Source: Streptomyces sp. TLI_146 (GTDB taxonomy: Bacteria > Actinomycetota > Actinomycetes > Streptomycetales > Streptomycetaceae). Taken from it: a stretch of DNA of 64,000 nucleotides. The translations under genes and the position numbers were made by a program. The stretch spans positions 2,976,001 to 3,040,000 of the forward strand of contig NZ_PJMX01000001.1 of assembly GCF_002846415.1 (NCBI RefSeq), read 5' to 3'. This document shows, in pieces, positions 42,165 through 50,691 of the stretch; position 1 is the stretch's first letter; each line of letters opens with the position of its first letter. Under the pieces are notes generated by a model. It made no database searches and was not told the origin of the DNA. It saw only the letters and a program-made list of their open reading frames with translations.

Positions 42165-42207
42165 GCGAACGGGCAGACAAACTTTTGCCGCGAGTCTGCC
42201 CGTTCGC
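42165..42207. promoter_or_regulatory. Perfect 14-base inverted repeat upstream of phoD
   Basis: GCGAACGGGCAGAC (42165-42178) and GTCTGCCCGTTCGC (42194-42207) flank a 15-base spacer and end 26 bases before the phoD start. On the minus strand the outer part reads GTTCGCCGGCG, close to the 11-base PhoP direct-repeat unit GTTCACCCGGC. It may be an operator or a leader hairpin that limits translation. Confidence 0.5.
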
Positions 42208-42233
42208 GCTACCCATCAGTAAGGTGTGCGGCT

Positions 42234-43883
42234 GTGACCAGTCGATTCACCTCAACCCCCACGCGCCGCACGGTCGTCAAGGCCGCTGCCGCCACCGCTG
42301 TCGTCGCCGCACCCCTGGTGGCCGGCGCGACCGCCGCCGCCGCGGACTCCGCTGCGGCCCCCGCCTTCCTGCACGGCGTCGCCTCCGGCGACCCGCTGCC
42401 CGACGGCATCCTGCTGTGGACCCGGGTCACCCCCGCTCCCGACGCGGTGCCCGGCTCCGGCAAGGGCCCGGACACCGAGGTCTCCTGGGAGATAGCCGAG
42501 GACAAGGGCTTCTCGCGGATCGTGGCCCAGGGCCGCACCACCGCGACGGCCGCCTCCGACCACACCGTCAAGGCCGATGTGCGCGGCCTGCGCCCGGCGA
42601 CCGCGTACTGGTACCGGTTCGCCGCGGGCACCGCGCTCTCCCCCGTCGGCCGTACGCTCACCGCCCCCGCCACGGACGCGGCGGCCGCCAACGTCCGCTT
42701 CGGCGTGGTCTCCTGCGCCAACTGGGAGTCCGGCTACTTCTCCGCCTACCGCCATCTCGCCGCCCGCTCCGACCTGGACGCGGTGCTGCACCTGGGCGAC
42801 TACATCTACGAGTACGCCTCGGGCGCCTACCCGGAGGCGAAGTACGTCGTACGGCAGCACGAGCCGGCCCACGAGATCCTGAACCTGGCCGACTACCGCA
42901 CCCGGCACGGCAAGTACAAGTCGGACGCCGACCTCCAGGCGATGCACCACGCGCACCCGGTGATCGCGATCTGGGACGACCACGAGTTCGCCAACGACGC
43001 CTGGTCGGGCGGGGCCGAGAACCACACGCCCGGCGCCGAGGGCGACTGGGCGGCGCGCGTGTCGGCCGCCAAGCAGGCGTACTTCGAGTGGATGCCGGTC
43101 CGCCCGTCCATCGCGGGCACCACCTACCGGCGCATCCGCTACGGCAAGCTGGCCGATCTGCACCTGCTCGACCTGCGCTCCTTCCGCTCCCAGCAGGCGA
43201 GCGTGGGCAGCGGCAAGGTGGACGACCCGGAGCGCACCATCACCGGCCGCGCCCAGCTGGACTGGCTCAAGTCGGGGCTCTCGGCCTCGAACGCCGCCTG
43301 GCAGCTGGTCGGCACCTCCGTGATGATCTCCCCGGTCGCCTTCGGCGCGCTGCCGGCCGAACTGACCGCGCCGCTCGCGGAGTTGCTGGGCCTGCCCAAG
43401 GAGGGCATCGCCATCAACGTCGACCAGTGGGACGGCTACACGGACGACCGCCGCGAACTCCTCGCCCACCTGGTCGACAACGGCATCAAGAACACCGTGT
43501 TCCTCACCGGCGACATCCACATGGCGTGGGCCAACGACGTCCCCGTCAAGGCGGCCACCTACCCGCTGTCGAAGTCGGCGGGCACCGAGTTCGTGGTGAC
43601 GTCGGTCACCTCCGACAACCTCGACGAGATGCTCCACGTCGCCCCGCACTCCGTGTCGCTGGTGGCGGCGGCCGCGATCAAGGCCGCCAACCGCCATGTG
43701 AAGTGGGTCGACATGGACTCGCACGGCTACGGCGTCCTCGACGTCGACGCCCAGCGCTCGCAGATGGACTACTACGTGGTGTCCGACAAGCGGAAGCAGG
43801 ACGCCACGTCCTCGTGGACCCGCTCGTACCGGACGCTCAACGGCAGCCAGAAGGCCGAGCGGGTCTACTCGCCGGTGGTCTGA
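42234..43883 (+). CDS. phoD: Secreted alkaline phosphatase PhoD
   Basis: A 549-residue PhoD-type phosphodiesterase and phosphatase. The N-terminus is a Tat signal: [20 protein letters not shown] with twin arginines, a hydrophobic core and an Ala-rich cleavage region near residue 36. A fibronectin-like N-domain precedes the metal domain, where [24 protein letters not shown] and [10 protein letters not shown] supply metal ligands, and [14 protein letters not shown] marks the metal-binding cysteine region. Releases phosphate outside the cell under phosphate limitation in related species. GTG start at 42234. Confidence 0.95.
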   Translation: MTSRFTSTPTRRTVVKAAAATAVVAAPLVAGATAAAADSAAAPAFLHGVASGDPLPDGILLWTRVTPAPDAVPGSGKGPDTEVSWEIAEDKGFSRIVAQGRTTATAASDHTVKADVRGLRPATAYWYRFAAGTALSPVGRTLTAPATDAAAANVRFGVVSCANWESGYFSAYRHLAARSDLDAVLHLGDYIYEYASGAYPEAKYVVRQHEPAHEILNLADYRTRHGKYKSDADLQAMHHAHPVIAIWDDHEFANDAWSGGAENHTPGAEGDWAARVSAAKQAYFEWMPVRPSIAGTTYRRIRYGKLADLHLLDLRSFRSQQASVGSGKVDDPERTITGRAQLDWLKSGLSASNAAWQLVGTSVMISPVAFGALPAELTAPLAELLGLPKEGIAINVDQWDGYTDDRRELLAHLVDNGIKNTVFLTGDIHMAWANDVPVKAATYPLSKSAGTEFVVTSVTSDNLDEMLHVAPHSVSLVAAAAIKAANRHVKWVDMDSHGYGVLDVDAQRSQMDYYVVSDKRKQDATSSWTRSYRTLNGSQKAERVYSPVV

Positions 43884-43893
43884 CGCCCGCGCG

Positions 43894-44463
43894 CTAGAGC
43901 GACGCGAGGAAGCCGAGAGCGGTGCTCCAGCTCTTCTCGGCGGCCTCCGCGTCGTAGTCCGGCAGTTGAGGATCGGTGTACAGGTGCCCGGCGCCCGGGT
44001 ACCTGTACACCTCCGCGTCGGCGCCGATCCGGCCCATGCGCAGGTACCAGGTGTTCAGCCAGTCGTCCGTCTCGAACGGGTCCGGGTCCGCCACGTGCAG
44101 CTGTACGGGCAGCTCGTCCACCGACGCGCCCTCGGCGATGTCGGCGGTGCCGTGCAGGAGCAGCAGGCCGCGGGCCTTCTCGTCGCCGAGCGCGAGGGTC
44201 TGGGCGAGCGAACCGCCGAGCGAGAACCCCGCGTAGACCAGGCCCTCGTCGGAGTGCGGGGCGGCGGCCAGGATCGCGCGCCTGAGCAGCTCGTCGTTGC
44301 CGATCCCGTCGCGGATCGTCATGCCCTCCTCCAGGGTGTCGGCGGTGCGGCCGTCGTAGAGGTCGGGCACGTGCACCACGTGTCCGGCGGCGCGCAGCCG
44401 CTCGGCCGCCTCGTGCACGGCGGGCCGCAGGCCGTACGCCGAATGGAAAAGCATGATGTTCAT
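43894..44463 (-). CDS. Dienelactone-hydrolase-family protein
   Basis: A 189-residue alpha/beta hydrolase. The nucleophile elbow is GFSLGGSLAQ, with serine where classical dienelactone hydrolases carry cysteine. The catalytic histidine is in YPGAGHLYTDP and an aspartate in VADPDPFETDDW fits the triad. The protein starts MNIMLFHSAYGLRPAVHEAA. It converges with phoD (10 bases between stops) and is divergent from the MscS gene across 30 bases. Substrate unknown. Confidence 0.85.
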   Translation of the reverse strand: MNIMLFHSAYGLRPAVHEAAERLRAAGHVVHVPDLYDGRTADTLEEGMTIRDGIGNDELLRRAILAAAPHSDEGLVYAGFSLGGSLAQTLALGDEKARGLLLLHGTADIAEGASVDELPVQLHVADPDPFETDDWLNTWYLRMGRIGADAEVYRYPGAGHLYTDPQLPDYDAEAAEKSWSTALGFLASL

Positions 44464-44493
44464 GAGGCCATGGTGCCAGCTACGGTCGGGGGC

Positions 44494-45561
44494 ATGGAGA
44501 ACGTACTGCGCCCGTTGATCGTCATCGGCGGCTCGGTCGTGCTCACGCTGGCCCTCGTGTGGCTGGCCGACCGACTACTCCGCCAGGCCGACGCCCGGCA
44601 CAGCGAGACCCCGCTGTGGGGACTGCTGCGCCGCTGCCGCGTCCCGTTGCAGGTCGTCGTCCTCACCGCGCTGCTGAGAGGCACCTACCGCCAGATCAAG
44701 TGGAACCCGATCCAGGACCACGACGCGGGCCTCGGCCAGCTCCTCTCCCTCGTCCTCATCGGGGCGAGCGCCTGGCTGGTGGTGCGGATCGCGGCGGCGG
44801 TCGTGGAGGCGTCGTACGCGCGGTACGCGGCCTCCGCGCTGGATCCGGCGCGGGTGCGCCGGGTCCGTACGCAGGTGACGCTGATCCAGCGCGTGGTGAC
44901 GGCGGTCGTGGGCGTGGTCGCGGTGGCGTCGATGCTGCTGACGTTCCCGGCGATGCGGACGGCGGGGACCTCGATCCTGGCCTCCGCGGGCATCATCGGC
45001 ATCGTGGCCGGTGTGGCCGCCCAGTCGACGCTCGGCAACCTCTTCGCGGGGCTGCAGATCGCGTTCGGCGACATGGTGCGGATCGGGGACACGGTGGTAG
45101 TCGACGGCGAGTGGGGCGTGATCGAGGAGATCACGCTGACCTATCTCGCGGTGCGCACCTGGGACGAGCGGCGTCTGACGATGCCGGTCTCGTACTTCAC
45201 CAGCAAGCCGTTCGAGAACTGGTCGCGCGGCGGCGTCCAGATGACCGGCACGGTCTTCTTCCACCTGGACCACGCGGCCCCGGTGGCCCTGATGCGCGAG
45301 AAACTGGCCGACATCCTCCGCGAGTGCCCGGCCTGGGACGGCCGCGAGAGCGCCCTCGCGGTCACCGACACCACCCCGTCGACGATCGTGGTCCGCGCGA
45401 CGGTCACGGCGAAGGACGCGGGCGACATCTGGACGGTACGGGTCACGGTCCGCGAAGAGATGATCGCCTGGCTCCACGACCACCACGCGTACGCCCTGCC
45501 GCGCATCAACATGGAACGGGACGACGGCGAGCCGCCCGCTCGGAACGGGCGTGCGGGGTAG
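44494..45561 (+). CDS. MscS-family mechanosensitive ion channel
   Basis: 355 residues with four membrane segments, the last being the pore helix (SILASAGIIGIVAGVAAQ), followed by the MscS beta domain (GDMVRIGDTVVVDGEWGVIEEI) and TMPVSYFTSKPFENWSR. The C-terminal alpha/beta region has VRVTVREEMIAWLHDH. It should relieve turgor on osmotic downshock. The ATG at 44494 follows a GTCGGGGGC segment; an ATG at 44470 is possible. Confidence 0.92.
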   Translation: MENVLRPLIVIGGSVVLTLALVWLADRLLRQADARHSETPLWGLLRRCRVPLQVVVLTALLRGTYRQIKWNPIQDHDAGLGQLLSLVLIGASAWLVVRIAAAVVEASYARYAASALDPARVRRVRTQVTLIQRVVTAVVGVVAVASMLLTFPAMRTAGTSILASAGIIGIVAGVAAQSTLGNLFAGLQIAFGDMVRIGDTVVVDGEWGVIEEITLTYLAVRTWDERRLTMPVSYFTSKPFENWSRGGVQMTGTVFFHLDHAAPVALMREKLADILRECPAWDGRESALAVTDTTPSTIVVRATVTAKDAGDIWTVRVTVREEMIAWLHDHHAYALPRINMERDDGEPPARNGRAG

Positions 45562-45581
45562 GGGCACGCGACGGTGACGGC

Positions 45582-45646
45582 GTGCGGTGACCTCCGTCCG
45601 TGGGCGCGAGCGGCAACAGAGGGCCCGCGGACGGGAGTCACCGCAC
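45582..45646. terminator. Large hairpin between convergent channel and antiporter genes
   Basis: Twenty-four-base arms at 45582-45605 and 45623-45646 pair with three mismatches (outer part GTGCGGTGAC with GTCACCGCAC) around a 17-base loop. It occupies most of the 98-base gap and should stop transcripts from both sides. Confidence 0.8.
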
Positions 45647-45659
45647 CCGCGGCCGAGCG

Positions 45660-47246
45660 CTAGCGCAGGCTGCGCACATCCAGCTGGCGCAGGACCCGGT
45701 CCACGATCTCCGGGTCCGCGCCGGCCTCGCTCCGCGCCGACAGCACCTCGTGCCGCGCCGCCGACATCATCTCCCGCTGGATCCGCTGGATCGTCCGCAG
45801 CCGCTCCACCCGCTTCGCGTACGCCTCCCGCCGCTCCTCGTCGACCATGTCCGGACTGATCCGCGCCCCCACGTCGTACGCCCGCCGCAGCAGCTGCTCC
45901 ATGACCTCCTCGGGCAGCTCCTCCACGTCCTCGATCTCCCGCAGCCGCCGCTTCGCCGCCTTGGCCGCGCGGATCGCGAGCTCCCGCTCCAGCGCCCGCT
46001 CGGCGTCGGTGTCGGCCTGGACGCCCAGGCGCCGCACCAGGGACGGCAGGGTCAGCCCCTGGAGCACCAGCGTCACCATGATCACGCAGAACGCGACGAA
46101 GACGATCTCGTCGCGCGCGGGGAAGGGAGAGCCGTCCTCGGTCCTGAACGGGATCGCGAGGGCGAGCGCGACCGAGGCCACCCCGCGCATCCCCGCCCAC
46201 CACATGACGATCGTCTCCCGCCAGGTCGTGGGGATCTCCTCGTCGTAGTCCCGCCGTGTGTGCAGCCGCTTGGCGAGCCAGGTCGCGGGCAGCAGCCACA
46301 CCAGCCGTACGCCGACGACGACCCCGACCACGACCGCGCCCCAGCCCGCCATCTCGCCCACACGGCCGGTCGCGGTGCCGAACACGTTGTGCAGTTCGAG
46401 TCCGATGAGCCCGAACGCGATCCCCGTCACCAGGGTGTCGACGATCTGCCAGAACGTGGCCCCGGCGAGCCGCCCCTGGACGTCGTCGGCGTCCACCGCG
46501 TGCTCGGCCAGGAACAGCGCGAGGGTGAGCACGGCGAGCACCCCGGACCCGCCGAACTCCTCGGCCAGTACGTAGCCGACGAACGGCACGAGGAGGGTGA
46601 GGCCGATCTGGAGCGTGGCGTCGTCGAGCAGCCCCATCAGCTTGTTGGCGGCCCAGCCGAGGACGAGCCCGACCACGACCGCCACCACGGCGGACAGCAC
46701 CAGCTCCCCCACCGCGTCCGGCCACGAGAAGTCGCCGCTGACCGCCGCCGCGATCGCCACGTGATAGAGCACGATCGCGGTGACGTCGTTGAACAGCCCC
46801 TCCCCCTCCAGGATCGACACCAGCCGGCGGGGCAGCCCGAGCGAGCCCGCGACGGCGGTGGCGGCGACCGGGTCGGGCGGCGCCACGAGGGCGCCGAGCG
46901 CGACGGCGGCGGCGATCGGCAGGCCGGGCACGATGGCGTGGGCGACGGCCGCCACGGCCGCCGTGGTGACGAACACCAGGGCCACCGCGAGCAGCAGGAT
47001 CGGCCGGACGTTGGCGGCGAACTGCCGCCAGGAGGTGCGCTGGACGGAGGCGTAGAGCAGCGGCGGCAGGACCAGCGGAAGGATGAAGTCCGGCGGCACG
47101 TCCACGTTCGGGACGAACGGCAGCAGGGCGAGGACCCCGCCGAGGAGCGTCATCAGGACCGGCGCGGGCAGCCCGAGCCGGTCCCCGACCGGAACGGTGA
47201 CCACCGCTCCGAGCAGCAGCACGAACAGCAGGGCCAGCTGATCCAC
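45660..47246 (-). CDS. CPA1-type Na+/H+ antiporter
   Basis: 528 residues with about 12 membrane segments. Ion-site motifs are APPDPVAATAVAGSLG and LEGEGLFNDVTAIVLY (the conserved ND pair), and WWAGMRGVASVALALAIP is the CPA1 arginine helix. A cytoplasmic coiled tail of about 120 residues is rich in Arg and Glu (RAAKAAKRRLREIEDVEELP). It exchanges Na+ or K+ for protons. GTG 47246 follows GGAGGG. Confidence 0.93.
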   Translation of the reverse strand: MDQLALLFVLLLGAVVTVPVGDRLGLPAPVLMTLLGGVLALLPFVPNVDVPPDFILPLVLPPLLYASVQRTSWRQFAANVRPILLLAVALVFVTTAAVAAVAHAIVPGLPIAAAVALGALVAPPDPVAATAVAGSLGLPRRLVSILEGEGLFNDVTAIVLYHVAIAAAVSGDFSWPDAVGELVLSAVVAVVVGLVLGWAANKLMGLLDDATLQIGLTLLVPFVGYVLAEEFGGSGVLAVLTLALFLAEHAVDADDVQGRLAGATFWQIVDTLVTGIAFGLIGLELHNVFGTATGRVGEMAGWGAVVVGVVVGVRLVWLLPATWLAKRLHTRRDYDEEIPTTWRETIVMWWAGMRGVASVALALAIPFRTEDGSPFPARDEIVFVAFCVIMVTLVLQGLTLPSLVRRLGVQADTDAERALERELAIRAAKAAKRRLREIEDVEELPEEVMEQLLRRAYDVGARISPDMVDEERREAYAKRVERLRTIQRIQREMMSAARHEVLSARSEAGADPEIVDRVLRQLDVRSLR

Positions 47247-47438
47247 AAATCCCTCCGGGCAGCTAGGCGATCAAGAACCCCAGCGTGCCACGTGGGTGTC
47301 GGCCCGGCCTTCGTCTGCGGCTGTGTGGTGGGTTGCTCGCGCAGTTCCCCGCGCCCCTGAATGCCTGGGGGCGCGGGGAACTGCGCGATCAGCCACAGAC
47401 GGCCCGCAGGTCAAAGCAGGCTCGCGACGCCTACGGCG
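47247..47438. repeat. Intergenic palindromic repeat, locus 6
   Basis: A forward arm (core around 47336-47358, GCTCGCGCAGTTCCCCGCG) and a reverse arm (47367-47388) flank a loop of about eight bases. The outer CTGCGG and CCGCAG ends extend the repeat to 47311-47410. It follows rluD on the minus strand and precedes the antiporter start. Confidence 0.85.
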
Positions 47439-48380
47439 TCACTCGCTCTCCGCCCGGATCACGTCCAGCGCGTGCTGGAGGTCGTCCGGGTAGCGGCTCT
47501 CGAACTCCACCCACGAGCCGTCCGACGGGTGCTCGAAGCCGAGGCGCACCGCGTGCAGCCACTGCCGGGTCAGACCGAGGCGCTTGGCGATGGTGGGGTC
47601 CGCGCCGTACGTCAGGTCGCCCACGCACGGGTGACGGTGGGCCGACATGTGCACCCGGATCTGGTGGGTGCGGCCCGTCTCCAGCTTGATGTCGAGCAGC
47701 GAGGCCGCCCGGAACGCCTCGATCAGGTCGTAGTGCGTCACCGACGGCTTGCCCTCGGCCGTGACCGCCCACTTGTAGTCGTGGTTGGGGTGGCGGCCGA
47801 TGGGGGCGTCGATGGTGCCGCTCATCGGGTCCGGGTGGCCCTGCACCAGGGCGTGGTAGCGCTTGTCCACGACGCGGTCGCGGAACTGCTGCTTCAGATA
47901 CGTGTACGCCCGCTCCGACTTGGCGACGACCATCAGGCCGGAGGTGCCGACGTCGAGGCGGTGGACGATGCCCTGGCGCTCGGCGGCGCCGGAGGTGGAG
48001 ATCCGGTACCCGGCCGCCGCGAGGCCGCCGATGACCGTGGTCCCCGTCCAGCCCGGGCTGGGGTGGGCGGCGACGCCGACCGGCTTCACGATCACGACGA
48101 TGTCGTCGTCGTCGTGGACGATCTCCATGCCCTCGACCGGCTCGGCCACGATCTGCACCGGCGCGGGCGCCTGGGGCATCTCGACCTCCAGCCACGCGCC
48201 CCCGCGGACCCGCTCGGACTTGCCCACCACCGAGCCGTCGACCTGGACCTTCCCCGCCGCGGCGAGCTCAGCGGCCTTCGTACGGGAGAACCCGAACATG
48301 CGGGAGATGGCGGCGTCGACGCGCTCGCCCTCCAGACCGTCGGGAACGGGCAAGGTGCGGATCTCGGGAAACGTACTCAC
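47439..48380 (-). CDS. rluD: RluA/RluD-family 23S rRNA pseudouridine synthase
   Basis: A 313-residue enzyme with an S4 RNA-binding domain at about residues 18-75 and the catalytic domain with D143 in [38 protein letters not shown] is the second family motif. RluD makes pseudouridines in helix 69 of 23S rRNA. The position just after lspA is conserved in actinobacteria and supports this member of the family. GTG 48380 starts the protein. Confidence 0.93.
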   Translation of the reverse strand: MSTFPEIRTLPVPDGLEGERVDAAISRMFGFSRTKAAELAAAGKVQVDGSVVGKSERVRGGAWLEVEMPQAPAPVQIVAEPVEGMEIVHDDDDIVVIVKPVGVAAHPSPGWTGTTVIGGLAAAGYRISTSGAAERQGIVHRLDVGTSGLMVVAKSERAYTYLKQQFRDRVVDKRYHALVQGHPDPMSGTIDAPIGRHPNHDYKWAVTAEGKPSVTHYDLIEAFRAASLLDIKLETGRTHQIRVHMSAHRHPCVGDLTYGADPTIAKRLGLTRQWLHAVRLGFEHPSDGSWVEFESRYPDDLQHALDVIRAESE

Positions 48381-48432
48381 CCGTCGAGTATGCCTTGTCG
48401 CACCGACAACCCCGCCCGCGCCGAGGTGCGGC

Positions 48433-48999
48433 TCAGTCCTTGTGCACCGTTCCGTCCGGGTCCAGACCGCGGAACGAGAGGATCACGATCAGGAAGCCGC
48501 CGCAGACGATCGCGGAGTCGGCGAGGTTGAAGACGGCGAAGTGGGCCGGCGCGATGAAGTCGACCACGGCGCCCTCGAAGACGCCCGGGGAGCGGAAGAT
48601 GCGGTCGGTGAGGTTGCCGAGCGCGCCGCCGAGCAGCAGACCGAGCGCGATCGCCCACGGCAGGCTGTAGAGCTTGCGGGCCAGCCGGAAGATCACCGCG
48701 ATGACCGTCGCCGCGATCATCGTGAAGATCACGGTGAAGGCCTCGCCCATGCCGAAGGCGGCGCCCGGGTTGCGGATCGCGTTGAGCTCCAGCAGGTCCC
48801 CGACGAGCTGGATCGGCTCGTGGTGCTCCAGCCTGGCCACCACGAGCATCTTGCTGCCGAGGTCGAGCAGGTACGCGAAGAGCGCCACCGCGAACAGCAC
48901 GGCGATCCTGCGCCTGCCCTTGGGCCGCTCGTCGGGAGCCGCGGCCTCGTCGGGCCCTTCTACGTCCGGCGTACCGATGATGCGCTCCGCCTCTGCCAC
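48433..48999 (-). CDS. lspA: Lipoprotein signal peptidase II
   Basis: LspA cuts the signal peptide from diacylglyceryl-modified lipoproteins. The 188-residue protein has four membrane segments and the catalytic aspartates in [12 protein letters not shown] and [24 protein letters not shown] is the conserved substrate loop. The N-terminal 30 residues are an added acidic, Pro-rich tail. GTG 48999 follows GAGGG. Confidence 0.96.
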   Translation of the reverse strand: MAEAERIIGTPDVEGPDEAAAPDERPKGRRRIAVLFAVALFAYLLDLGSKMLVVARLEHHEPIQLVGDLLELNAIRNPGAAFGMGEAFTVIFTMIAATVIAVIFRLARKLYSLPWAIALGLLLGGALGNLTDRIFRSPGVFEGAVVDFIAPAHFAVFNLADSAIVCGGFLIVILSFRGLDPDGTVHKD

Positions 49000-49059
49000 G
49001 TGAGTCCCTCAACCCTAGGTACCTGACTGAGGACGAGGGTACGACACACGCGTACGGAG

Positions 49060-50139
49060 TCAGCCTCGGCGTTCCTGCTTCTGCTTGTCCTCGACGCAGA
49101 GGGTCGCGCGCGGGAAGGCCTGCATCCGCGCCTTGCCGATGGGATTGCCGCAGACCTCGCAGTAGCCGTACGTACCGGCGTCCAGCCGCTCCAGGGCGCG
49201 CTCCGTCTGCTCCAGCATCTCGCGCGCGTTGGCGGCGAGCGCCATCTCGTGTTCGCGGGTGATGTTCTTGGTCCCGGTGTCGGCGTCGTCGTCGCCCGCG
49301 CCGTCCCCGGAGTCCCGCATCAGCCCGCTCAGGGCGTTCTCCGAGGCCTCGATCTCGGTGCGCAGGCGCAGGACCTCGCTGGTCAGCTCCGTGCGCGCCT
49401 CGGCGACCTCGGCGGGCGTCCACGGGTCCTCCCCGGGCCGCACCGGCAGCTCGCCGGGCACCCCGGCGACGACGGTACGGGCCTTGGGCACCGCCGATGC
49501 CGCCGCCGTGGACTTCCTGGCCGCCGCCTCGCCGGCCGTGTTCTTGGCAACCACGTTCTTGGCTCCCCTCTGCTGCGCGGCCTCGGCCGCCCCCTTGGCC
49601 GCCGAGGCGGCCTGCTTCGCTGCCCCACCGGCAGCCTTGCCCGTTACCGCTTTCCTGGCAGACGCCGTCTTCTTGGCGGCAGCCTTCTTGGCCGAAGCCT
49701 TCTTTGCCGCAGCCTTCGCCGAAGCCGCCTCTTCCACGGCAGCCTGCTCGGCCACGCCCTTCTTGGCAGCGGCCTTCTCGGCCACGGCTTTCTTGGCCGG
49801 AGCCTTCTTCGCCGGGGCCTTTTTGGCCGGAGCCTTTTTGGCTGGAGTCTTCTTGGCCGGAGCCTTCTTGACAGCGGCTTTCTTGGTCACGGTCCTTTGA
49901 GTCGCGGCCTTCTTCGCCGGTTCCGCCTTGGCAACCGCTTCCTTGGCAACCGCTTCCCCGGCCGCGGCCTTCTTGGCCGCGGCTTTCTTCGCGGCCGTCT
50001 TCTTGGCCGCCCCCTTCACGGCGCCCTTGGGCGCTGCCGTCGCCTTCCTCGGGGCCGCCTCCTTCTTCCCGGACGAGTCCTCCGTAGCGGCCCTCTTCAC
50101 CGCGGCCTTGGACGCCAACGCGGTCTTCTCAGCCACCAT
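49060..50139 (-). CDS. Histone H1-like Lys/Ala repeat protein fused to a DksA/TraR zinc finger
   Basis: 359 residues. Roughly 1-210 are Ala/Lys-rich with repeats such as [10 protein letters not shown] and AAKKAAAKK, like the tail of histone H1. The C-terminal part is a DksA/TraR fold: a coiled-coil-like helix ([21 protein letters not shown]) and the finger [16 protein letters not shown] ending TLCVEDKQ. Three cysteines (C327, C330, C348) are present; the fourth zinc position is D351. It probably binds DNA through the tail and perhaps RNA polymerase through the finger. ATG 50139 has AAGGGG upstream. Divergent from ileS. Confidence 0.9.
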   Translation of the reverse strand: MVAEKTALASKAAVKRAATEDSSGKKEAAPRKATAAPKGAVKGAAKKTAAKKAAAKKAAAGEAVAKEAVAKAEPAKKAATQRTVTKKAAVKKAPAKKTPAKKAPAKKAPAKKAPAKKAVAEKAAAKKGVAEQAAVEEAASAKAAAKKASAKKAAAKKTASARKAVTGKAAGGAAKQAASAAKGAAEAAQQRGAKNVVAKNTAGEAAARKSTAAASAVPKARTVVAGVPGELPVRPGEDPWTPAEVAEARTELTSEVLRLRTEIEASENALSGLMRDSGDGAGDDDADTGTKNITREHEMALAANAREMLEQTERALERLDAGTYGYCEVCGNPIGKARMQAFPRATLCVEDKQKQERRG

Positions 50140-50435
50140 GGCCGCGGCCCCTTCACATATTGTGATCTTGCTCGCGAATCGTGCTGGGACGATAAATCGA
50201 CCCCAGGCCCGCGGCAACGGGGCACGCCGCCGGTCCGGCCCCGCCCGAGGTGCCCGGAGACGAACCTGCATCCGTTGTGCCCAGCTCTTGGGCCCGTAAT
50301 CCGCCACACGGGCGGAGCCGGACCCCGTGCGACCCCGTATGGCCATTCGGGTCATGCGCGCGGCCCGGCCGGGGCTCGCCGAAACCGGTCGGCCGTTGTC
50401 CGTACGGCCCCGTACACTGGGCCCAGCGAGAGGCG
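50140..50435. other. Intergenic region between the DksA-like gene and the ileS leader
   Basis: About 300 bases carrying the divergent promoters. It includes a TCACA-TAT-TGTGA palindrome (50153-50165) and a TACACT hexamer at 50413-50418 that could be the -10 box of the ileS transcript, although no clear -35 was found. No gene seen. Confidence 0.5.
50153..50165. promoter_or_regulatory. Palindrome TCACATATTGTGA upstream of the DksA-like gene
   Basis: A perfect 5-3-5 palindrome, 14 bases before the start codon. It may be a repressor site or overlap the -10 region (CACAAT on the minus strand). The half-sites are in the opposite order to a CRP site. Confidence 0.4.
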
Positions 50436-50690
50436 TCGACGGGACGAGTAGTGCCGTACGCAGCCAAGAGCGATCCGGGGACGGTGGGAGCCCGGAGGCG
50501 AGCGCGACACGAAGATCACCCCTGAGCCGCCGGAAGAAAGCCCACCGGGCCAGTAGAACCGGCTTCGCACCCCAATGAGGGGGCGGCGCGCGCGAGCGCG
50601 GCGCCAAGGAGGGTGGTACCGCGGGAGCGCTTCACGAGAGGCTCTCGTCCCTCCGACGGAAACGTACGACGATCCGCCGGAGGATGAACG
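50436..50690 (+). promoter_or_regulatory. T-box riboswitch leader of ileS
   Basis: The T-box sequence GGGTGGTACCGCGGG is at 50611-50625, where the tRNA acceptor end would pair. Upstream, AGTA (about 50449) and a GATCCGGGGACGGTGGGAG apical segment fit Stem I. An ATC at 50515-50517, within GAAGATCACC, is the likely isoleucine specifier. Downstream, CCTCCG (50650-50655) can pair with CGGAGG (50678-50683), the ribosome site. This suggests control of translation by release of that site when uncharged tRNA(Ile) binds, as described for actinobacterial ileS leaders. Confidence 0.9.
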
Positions 50691-50691
50691 G

